From Rhodothermia bacterium (GTDB lineage Bacteria > Bacteroidota > Rhodothermia > Rhodothermales > UBA2364), in the NCBI GenBank assembly GCA_017303715.1, contig JAFLBZ010000030.1:1-56333 (forward strand): 56,333 nucleotides of DNA, read 5' to 3'. Below are positions 50,643-56,333 of the stretch, in pieces. The position numbers were made by a program, and so were the translations under genes. A model generated the notes under the pieces. The model saw nothing but the letters and a program-made list of their open reading frames with translations. It did not search any database and was not told the origin of the DNA. Position 1 is the first letter of the stretch, and every line of letters begins with the position of its first letter.

Positions 50643-51878
50643 TTATGCACTTTTGGGTTTAGAGAAAATTTCTTCCCAATTTACACGACCCGTCATTTGC
50701 ATCACCACAAAAAGCGTAAGGATGGACAAAATGGTCACCGCTAATCCAACATAATGTTCTAAGAAAAAGGTATAGGAAAACAATACCAGATAGACAAATT
50801 GGCTAAGACCCACCTCGCGCCACGCAAAGGTATTTCCGGCCACCAAGCGCATGTACGAAACGGTAAGCGCAATCGAAACCACCGAACAGATCATCATAGC
50901 CCACTCTACCGAGATGTGATCCACCAAGTAAGCGAGTAACAAGTGGAAGCTAAAGAAAGAAGCCCCAATAAAGAAATAGTTCATGGGGTGGATGTTCACC
51001 TTCCGGATGACCGTGATAATAAAGAGGACAAAAAAGAAGAGGAAGAGCGAAACTGGTGCAAAAAAAGTGACCTTCGCCACCCAAGGGCCGGGATTTAATT
51101 TTTGTGGCATCACCAAACCCACATTAATGTCCGCCAATAAATTGGTATAAGCCCATGTGAGTTTCCAGCCATCGTTGGTTTGTGACTTTTGCGTAGGAGA
51201 AGCACCTGTTGCCGGAAAATCCACATCAGCAAAATTGGTATGAGCCGTCAACCGAAAGTTCCGAACTTGTTGCACGCCATCACCCAAATTGTACATCCAT
51301 GTTTTCATCCCTTGCGTCTTGTATTTAATCCTTATAACCTGTGAGGCACCATTTGCCAATTCCAAATCCTCAACCATCTCGCTACCTTCAACCGTCATAT
51401 CCGAGCGCGTCTTATCGCCCACTTGAAAGGTGAAGTCGTCATAGGCCGCTGACGATGAGGGAAACAAGTAATGAAACCGAAGTTTTCGCGGTTGGCCGGT
51501 ATCATTTCGGACGGTGTAAGTGGCCTCGTACCAAAGGGTATAGGTCGGATACCACATCAGCCCTTTTTGGCGGTGTTCTAAGGCAAACCGTACATCAATG
51601 TTAGAACTTGCCAGATTTACATGGTGCTGGATGGTCTCGGTTTGTGTGCGGGACACATTTTTACCCTCCACGGACTCTACGACGGCGCGACTCGTTGTTT
51701 CTTCCCAATACACCTTTGGCGCCGCTTGTTCTAATGGCCGACCCCAAAGGTCGCCAACAGCTTGCGTCAAACTTTGGTCTGATTCGTTGGAACGGATGAA
51801 CATGTTGGCTCCAAGGATGGACCATGCAATGGCTGTTACCACAAAAATGAAGCCGATGGCAATGATTCTTTTCAACAT
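50643..51878 (-). CDS. CreD-like inner membrane protein
   Basis: A 411-residue inner-membrane protein. One N-terminal helix (about 5-25) leads to a large periplasmic beta-type domain (about 60-270), with LMWYPTYTLWYEATYTVRND and WMYNLGDGVQQVRNFRLTAH. Five or more C-terminal helices follow (about 273-400), including VNIHPMNYFFIGASFFSFHL. The membrane part and the HPMNYFFIG motif resemble CreD, an E. coli inner-membrane protein of the CreBC regulon whose role is related to envelope integrity and is not fully known. No creBC-type kinase is adjacent. A terminator follows the stop. A minus-strand TTGTAACTTTG element near 51930-51940 may be its promoter. Confidence 0.7.
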   Translation of the reverse strand: MLKRIIAIGFIFVVTAIAWSILGANMFIRSNESDQSLTQAVGDLWGRPLEQAAPKVYWEETTSRAVVESVEGKNVSRTQTETIQHHVNLASSNIDVRFALEHRQKGLMWYPTYTLWYEATYTVRNDTGQPRKLRFHYLFPSSSAAYDDFTFQVGDKTRSDMTVEGSEMVEDLELANGASQVIRIKYKTQGMKTWMYNLGDGVQQVRNFRLTAHTNFADVDFPATGASPTQKSQTNDGWKLTWAYTNLLADINVGLVMPQKLNPGPWVAKVTFFAPVSLFLFFFVLFIITVIRKVNIHPMNYFFIGASFFSFHLLLAYLVDHISVEWAMMICSVVSIALTVSYMRLVAGNTFAWREVGLSQFVYLVLFSYTFFLEHYVGLAVTILSILTLFVVMQMTGRVNWEEIFSKPKSA

Positions 51879-51929
51879 ACGGTTGATGGTTTTACTAAAG
51901 AATTAAAATTTTAAAAGTACTTTGTATTT

Positions 51930-51940
51930 CAAAGTTACAA
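51930..51940 (-). promoter_or_regulatory. Candidate -7-type promoter element for the CreD-like gene
   Basis: The minus-strand sequence TTGTAACTTTG fits the Bacteroidota TAnnTTTG consensus. No clear -33 TTTG at the expected distance was found, so confidence is limited. Confidence 0.35.
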
Positions 51941-52155
51941 CATAAACGGGACAATCCCTGCAATGTTGCATAAAAATTTTGAGTGAAGTAAAAAGTGTGC
52001 GTTATGACCTAAACACCATATGGCCAAGGTTTTTGTTGCCCCCAAAAAGACCTTATCCCTATATAGGCGGAACAGAGTCCTATCTGGCAACTACTACAAC
52101 AGGTTAAAATCTACCCAACCGCACGAAAATTTTGCCAAAGCCGGAGCAAAACCAT

Positions 52156-52162
52156 TAACTTA
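52156..52162 (+). promoter_or_regulatory. Candidate -10-like element TAACTTA
   Basis: Lies 45 bases before the GH13 gene. It shares the TAWCTTA core of the other elements noted in the window. Confidence 0.28.
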
Positions 52163-52207
52163 TCGTTCCTGAACAAATCCTCCCTTGGAATTATCCCTAA
52201 AACACCT

Positions 52208-54151
52208 ATGTTACGACGTGTACCCCTCTTGCTGATTTTGGTGCTGGTTTCTACTGGATGTCGTAAGCGACCACAAGTAGAAAAAAATACGACTTATTCG
52301 GTTCCAGAAGTCTCGGAAGATGTTCTAAAGAAAGTGCCCGAATGGGCGCAAAAGGCCATTTGGTACCAAATATTCCCAGAGCGCTTCCGAAATGGCGATC
52401 TCAACAACGATCCTAGGATGGTAGATATGGAAGGTGCGTGGCCGCATACCAAATTTGCGGGATGGAAGCCAACTACTTGGGGACAAGATTGGTTTGTTCA
52501 GGAAGATTGGGCCTTGGCCTCTGGAAAGGATTTCTACTTTACGGTACAGGCACGGCGGTATGGTGGCGACTTTCAGGGCATTATAGACAAAATGGGCTAC
52601 CTAAAAGACCTCGGCATTAACGCCATTTACCTCAATCCAGTCAACGACTCGCCCTCCCTACATAAATACGACGCACGGAGTTATCACCATATGGACAGAA
52701 ACTTTGGCTCCGATCCCGACGGCGATGCCGCCATCATGAAGCGTGAAAAACCCGAAGACCCAAGCACATGGGAATGGACATCGGCGGATAAACTCTTCCT
52801 CAAACTCATCGAGACCGCACATAAAAACGGCATTCGGGTAGTGGTGGATTACTCATGGAACCATACAGGAAAGCAATTTTGGGCATTTCAAGACGTCATT
52901 AAAAACGGTAAGAAGTCAAAATTTGCTGACTGGTACTACATAGACCAATTTGATGATGTGGAAACGCCGGATACGAATGAATTTGTGTATCGCGGTTGGG
53001 CAAATGTGAAAGAACTGCCCGAACTCAAGAAGGTGAATGTGAAAAACCGCGTACATGGTCGGGCATACGAAGGGAACCTACACCCAGACGTAAAGCAACA
53101 TATTTTTGCCGTGACCAGTCGCTGGATGGATCCAAATGGGGATGGCGATCCATCGGACGGCGTAGATGGCTTCCGGTTGGATGTCGCCGAACAGGTTCCT
53201 TTAGGATTTTGGCGGGAATACCGCCGTTTTGTGCGCGGGCTAAATCCAGAAGCGGTCTTGATTGGCGAAATTTGGTGGGAAAAATACCCTGACCTCATGA
53301 CCGATCCTGCACCTTACCTACAAGGTGATGTATTTGACGGGGTTATGAACTACCGTTGGTACAAGAGTGCCCGCGAGTTTATTGGCTACATCACACCTGC
53401 CATGAGCGGTGCGCAGTTTGCACGCGAGATGGAGGCCCTGAAAAAAGGCATTGCCGAGCCTTACCAAAAAGGCATGATGAATGTAACCGCCACGCATGAT
53501 ACCGAACGCCTGCAATCTTCGCTATTCAATAAAGGACGCTACAAAGTTGGGGTAAATCCCCGCGATAACAAAGGCTTTAAGGTGGGCAAACCGGATCCAG
53601 TTTCGGTGGAACGGCAGAAGATGCTCCTCGTTCAGCAATTTACCTATACAGGCGCACCACAACTTTTTTATGGTGATGAAGTGGGCATGTGGGGGGCGGA
53701 CGATCCCGATAACCGTAAACCCATGATTTGGGACGACATCACCTTCCAAAACGAAAAGTCTGTCCCATTCAAAGAAATGACCCGTTCGGATGATGTGGTC
53801 GCTCCCGATAGGGGCTTATTGGCCTTTTATAAAAAATTAATTGCCATGCGTACCCGCTACGCCGATCTGTTTGTGGACGCACCTTTAGAAATGGTTTTTG
53901 CCCGCGATGGCTCGGATGCGGTGATTTATCGGCGTGTAATGCCCAATTCCAACAAAATGGCTCTTGTGTTCATCAATAAAGGTGCTGGCTCCATTCCGAT
54001 GAATGGAAACCTCGTTGGTGACATCCAACGGGCGATGAAGTTTGTGAATCCCCTAAACGAAGCGGAACAATACACGGTTACCCCCGAACAGCCCAATATC
54101 TCATTCTATTTGGGGGCACGGACGTATAAGGTGTTGGTTTCTGAAGAATAA
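52208..54151 (+). CDS. GH13 family glycoside hydrolase lipoprotein (alpha-amylase superfamily)
   Basis: A 647-residue lipoprotein with lipobox LVSTGC (C18). The catalytic TIM barrel has the GH13 triad: nucleophile D325 (GFRLDVAEQ), acid/base E354 (VLIGEIWW) and the stabilising aspartate D431 (TATHDTERL). The first conserved region is VVDYSWNHTG. The start KAIWYQIFPERFRNGDLNND resembles cyclomaltodextrinase/neopullulanase-type enzymes, so maltodextrins or alpha-glucans are likely substrates. It would act at the membrane or cell surface. A C-terminal beta domain (about 550-647) completes it. No sugar transporter adjoins; the SusCD pair is about 20 kb away. It is convergent with the VanW-family gene. 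Confidence 0.92.
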   Translation: MLRRVPLLLILVLVSTGCRKRPQVEKNTTYSVPEVSEDVLKKVPEWAQKAIWYQIFPERFRNGDLNNDPRMVDMEGAWPHTKFAGWKPTTWGQDWFVQEDWALASGKDFYFTVQARRYGGDFQGIIDKMGYLKDLGINAIYLNPVNDSPSLHKYDARSYHHMDRNFGSDPDGDAAIMKREKPEDPSTWEWTSADKLFLKLIETAHKNGIRVVVDYSWNHTGKQFWAFQDVIKNGKKSKFADWYYIDQFDDVETPDTNEFVYRGWANVKELPELKKVNVKNRVHGRAYEGNLHPDVKQHIFAVTSRWMDPNGDGDPSDGVDGFRLDVAEQVPLGFWREYRRFVRGLNPEAVLIGEIWWEKYPDLMTDPAPYLQGDVFDGVMNYRWYKSAREFIGYITPAMSGAQFAREMEALKKGIAEPYQKGMMNVTATHDTERLQSSLFNKGRYKVGVNPRDNKGFKVGKPDPVSVERQKMLLVQQFTYTGAPQLFYGDEVGMWGADDPDNRKPMIWDDITFQNEKSVPFKEMTRSDDVVAPDRGLLAFYKKLIAMRTRYADLFVDAPLEMVFARDGSDAVIYRRVMPNSNKMALVFINKGAGSIPMNGNLVGDIQRAMKFVNPLNEAEQYTVTPEQPNISFYLGARTYKVLVSEE

Positions 54152-54153
54152 GC

Positions 54154-54864
54154 TTAATCAATCCGATAAGACGAGGTCGCTACCCATTTAGGTGCGGCCT
54201 CGCTTGCTTTCTGGGCAAAGGTCTCTACTTTTCGTATATTGCCTTCATCGGGGAACCGCACAAAAGAAACCGCGACGGCGTCTAACACCATTTCTGCACA
54301 TAACGTGGCCGAAAGGCTTTCCACACCCACTTCCACCAGAAGTTGTAATGGTGAAGGGTATGGATTCCGCAGCCGCAGGTCTTTATACCCAAAGGCAACC
54401 GCAGCATCCGCACCAAGTGGCGTAAAACGTTCTTCTTCGGTATAGAGGTCGCGGGAGTGGGCATGTCGCTCCAAGATGTCTAATCCGCAGACCAAAGAAA
54501 GGTGATACAAAATTCCCGCCAACTGACACAGGCCGCCGCCATCGTCCAAGACGGCGCGCCCGTTAACCAAGGACCGCGAAGGCAGAAAGTCACGTGTATG
54601 GGAGGGCTTCCCCACCAATTTCCAAAAGGAGAAAACCTCGTTTGGCGCCAATATCAATCCGTGGACATGTGATGCTCCTTTAGAAATATTGTGGTGTTTG
54701 GCGGCAAAGCTCTCGGTTCGTCGGATTTTTTGTTGGATTTCCACTCGGATGGGTAAACAAGGAAGCGAAAGCCGTGTCGCAAAACGTGTTCCAGAGGCCA
54801 CATCTTTTACATAGCGTTGTGCGGCACGAAGGGAACCTGAGAGGCGGCGTCTAATAGGCATCAT
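54154..54864 (-). CDS. VanW-family protein
   Basis: A 236-residue protein with no clear signal peptide or membrane helix; the N-terminus is basic. The VanW domain covers about 75-185: LAPNEVFSFWKLVGKPSHTR, VLDDGGGLCQLAGILYHLSL, ERHAHSRDLYTEEERFTPLG and DAAVAFGYKDLRLRNPYPSP. VanW is an accessory protein in some vancomycin-resistance clusters, but most relatives occur outside such clusters and their activity is unknown. No van resistance gene is nearby, so the gene should not be read as a resistance marker. The stop lies two bases after the convergent GH13 stop. Confidence 0.87.
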   Translation of the reverse strand: MMPIRRRLSGSLRAAQRYVKDVASGTRFATRLSLPCLPIRVEIQQKIRRTESFAAKHHNISKGASHVHGLILAPNEVFSFWKLVGKPSHTRDFLPSRSLVNGRAVLDDGGGLCQLAGILYHLSLVCGLDILERHAHSRDLYTEEERFTPLGADAAVAFGYKDLRLRNPYPSPLQLLVEVGVESLSATLCAEMVLDAVAVSFVRFPDEGNIRKVETFAQKASEAAPKWVATSSYRID

Positions 54865-54967
54865 TGTTTTTGGGAGGTGTGTAAAAATTGAAAATACAAC
54901 CTTTTTTCAAAAAGAAAAAATTCACAAAAGGCTCCTTAATTGGCGCTACTTTCTCGGAATGAGGCAT

Positions 54968-54999
54968 AAAAAAGGCGCTACGGCAATACCGATACGCCT
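54968..54999 (-). terminator. Rho-independent terminator of the NYN-CSD gene
   Basis: AGGCG/CGCCT (54973-54977 and 54995-54999) form the outer stem and CGG/CCG the inner stem, with a run of six T on the minus strand. It lies about 70 bases after the stop of the NYN gene. Confidence 0.7.
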
Positions 55000-55070
55000 A
55001 TAAAATAGAACCAAATGCTAAACCATGTTTATGGTTCCTCGCGAAGATCAACACCTCACGAATAACATGA

Positions 55071-55895
55071 TCACCAAGTAAGAAGTTTAATTTCCTCGGC
55101 TTTTAACCCGCGTTCATTTTCCACCACCGTAAACTCAAAAATATGGCGGCTGCTCGGTAACTGATACTGAACCGAAGTGTTATACAATTCTGAAAAATGA
55201 AAAAATGCACTCTCGAAATAATCTGGATTTCGGACATCATTTAGGTACAACGAGTGGGGAATTTGCTTAAGATAGGTCATTGAGCCAATGCCTTTATCAG
55301 GGTTGTAACGGCTACACCATCCACGAACGCGGGTTCCGGATGCGCCCCAACTTTCGCGCTCAAGCGCACTACCCATTGGGAGTAAATTGGGGACAATATA
55401 GCCTGAAGTAAAATAATCCGCCTCGGTTCGTAGCTGGTTGGAGATGTTTTCAAAAGCCAGAACCTCTACACGAACACCTTTGTTTTGTAAAGCCTCAACC
55501 AAACGTACAAAGTCTCCATCCCCAGTTGCAAGCAGTACCCGATCCAAATAATCCGACTGCAACATCATATCCACTACCATATCTATATCTGCATTTGCTT
55601 TGGTATAGGTATTCCCCTCGTCATCTTTATAGCGAATGACATCTTTGATTACTACCTTATAACCAAGCGCGCGGAGCGCATCATGGAAGGACAGTGCTTT
55701 GTTGCGGTACATCAAATCTTCCAAAGACCGCTCCCGATCGAAAGAGACATAGGCATTCATCCGGACAGGTTCCGAGCCATCGCGGCAGGCGTAATCTCGG
55801 AGAATATCATATTGCATTTTGAAGCCGCCATTGTAATACAAATTGCTGCTGTCCACATAAATTCCGACTTTGTTGCTGGTTCTGGGGTTATTCAT
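55071..55895 (-). CDS. NYN-domain (PIN-like) nuclease fused to a cold-shock-like domain
   Basis: A 274-residue protein. Residues about 8-165 form an NYN/DUF88 domain of the PIN-like ribonuclease fold. Its acidic residues appear in GIYVDSSNLYYNGG, KANADIDMVVDMMLQSDYLD and LLATGDGDFVRLVEALQNKG. Residues about 187-273 look like a divergent cold-shock/OB domain: GWCSRYNPDKGIGSMTYLKQ matches the first strands, ESAFFHFSELYN matches the FFHxS motif, and VVENERGLKAEEIKLL matches the terminal strands. A nucleic-acid-binding domain joined to a metal-dependent nuclease suggests an RNA-processing enzyme. No neighbour gives a target. The ATG at 55895 precedes the NYN domain directly. Confidence 0.82.
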   Translation of the reverse strand: MNNPRTSNKVGIYVDSSNLYYNGGFKMQYDILRDYACRDGSEPVRMNAYVSFDRERSLEDLMYRNKALSFHDALRALGYKVVIKDVIRYKDDEGNTYTKANADIDMVVDMMLQSDYLDRVLLATGDGDFVRLVEALQNKGVRVEVLAFENISNQLRTEADYFTSGYIVPNLLPMGSALERESWGASGTRVRGWCSRYNPDKGIGSMTYLKQIPHSLYLNDVRNPDYFESAFFHFSELYNTSVQYQLPSSRHIFEFTVVENERGLKAEEIKLLTW

Positions 55896-56333
55896 TTTGT
55901 TTTATTAACTCCTTAATAGATACGTACAATGCATCTATACATAAGATGGATAGAAAAAAAGATTCAATAACAAGATGGGTTCTTTTATGTTTATCAAACA
56001 GACCTAATTAAGCCTCTTGGGTACAAAGAGGTTTATTAGCCGGATAAAAATACGGCGAGATAAAGAAAGAATCGCGATGTATTGTGGGTTATATCTTGGG
56101 TAGCTTATGCTCTTCCCTAAAAACAAAAAAGAACGACAAAGAATACGAAATATTTACCGATGAAAGAAAGCGGCTGCTTAAAAATAACTTGAAAAACGAC
56201 AAATATTAGACTTGTTGCGCTTGTTTTTATTGAGTTTAGAAGGAATTAAGTTTGGGTGCAAAATTCATGTTTTGAATTTTTGAGCTTTAAATTGCATAAT
56301 CCTGCACAAATTTCCAGTATCATTTCAGCAGTC
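55896..56333. other. Right-end intergenic region
   Basis: The 438 bases upstream of the NYN gene to the window end hold no supported gene, tRNA or repeat. The stretch is AT-rich and must contain the NYN gene promoter. No open frame runs off the right edge with a recognisable product. Confidence 0.5.

Larger units (their letters stand above)
51879..52207. other. Divergent intergenic region with candidate promoters
   Basis: This 329-base gap has no supported gene. On the minus strand, TTGTAACTTTG (51930-51940) matches the Bacteroidota-like -7 TAnnTTTG and faces the CreD-like gene. On the plus strand, TAACTTA at 52156-52162 lies 45 bases before the GH13 gene. Confidence 0.4.

Noticed and set aside
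54154-54864. VanW-family gene as a vancomycin-resistance determinant
   Set aside because: No vanA/B/H/X, VanR or VanS neighbour is present, and VanW relatives occur widely outside resistance clusters.

Overview
The window looks like a chromosomal segment of a Bacteroidota/Rhodothermota-type bacterium (FCB group), with moderate GC. The evidence is a SusC/SusD pair, a second TonB-dependent receptor with a DUF4249 lipoprotein, a protease with a C-terminal type IX secretion (T9SS) sorting domain, many lipoproteins with clear lipoboxes, general scarcity of Shine-Dalgarno sequences, and a LytR_C-RsfS gene pair. A Ras-like GTPase cassette points towards Rhodothermota, but this is an inference. I see no complete insertion sequence, prophage or CRISPR array.

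Layout. 1-790 is a gene end followed by degraded sequence. 0.76-10.8 kb is housekeeping: tandem GNAT acetyltransferase, PepQ, tRNA-Gln, Prs, ribosomal protein L25, Pth, an exported protein made of charged heptads, an NifU-like Fe-S scaffold, a CorC/HlyC-type membrane protein, a rhomboid protease and dihydrolipoyl dehydrogenase. 11.0-14.4 kb is a signalling cassette: Ras-like GTPase, PAS plus cyclase-fold protein, soluble histidine kinase and a methyltransferase. 14.4-17.6 kb is a DUF4249/TonB receptor pair. 17.8-22.1 kb holds an amidase-like exported protein, a small outer-membrane-like protein, LytR_C, RsfS, a small lipoprotein, a LuxR-type response regulator and tRNA-Leu.

22.5-25.6 kb holds a lipoprotein and a two-component pair with a four-base overlap. 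25.9-28.9 kb is a cysteine-desulfurase-like PLP enzyme and a glycosyltransferase. A striking 21-bp tandem repeat array (29311-29550) separates these from the SusD/SusC pair (29.6-33.8 kb). 34.5-38.1 kb holds an aminotransferase, GTP cyclohydrolase I, an animal-like pyruvoyl-tetrahydropterin synthase, a HIT protein and an exported protein. 38.2-50.2 kb holds PriA, a lipoprotein hydrolase, a second glycosyltransferase, a very large M4 protease with T9SS signal, a lipoprotein and GcvP. 50.6-55.9 kb holds a CreD-like membrane protein, a GH13 lipoprotein, a VanW-family protein and an NYN nuclease fused to a cold-shock-like domain.

How the genes may work together. FolE and the PTPS-like enzyme form a plausible pterin pathway start. 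GcvP and LpdA are the P and L proteins of the glycine cleavage system, although they are far apart here. The most promising little-described system is the GTPase/pseudo-cyclase/kinase cassette. Next are the heptad protein, the NYN-CSD fusion and the 21-bp array. Several genes start shortly after a recurring TAWCTTA element that may be the local core promoter.
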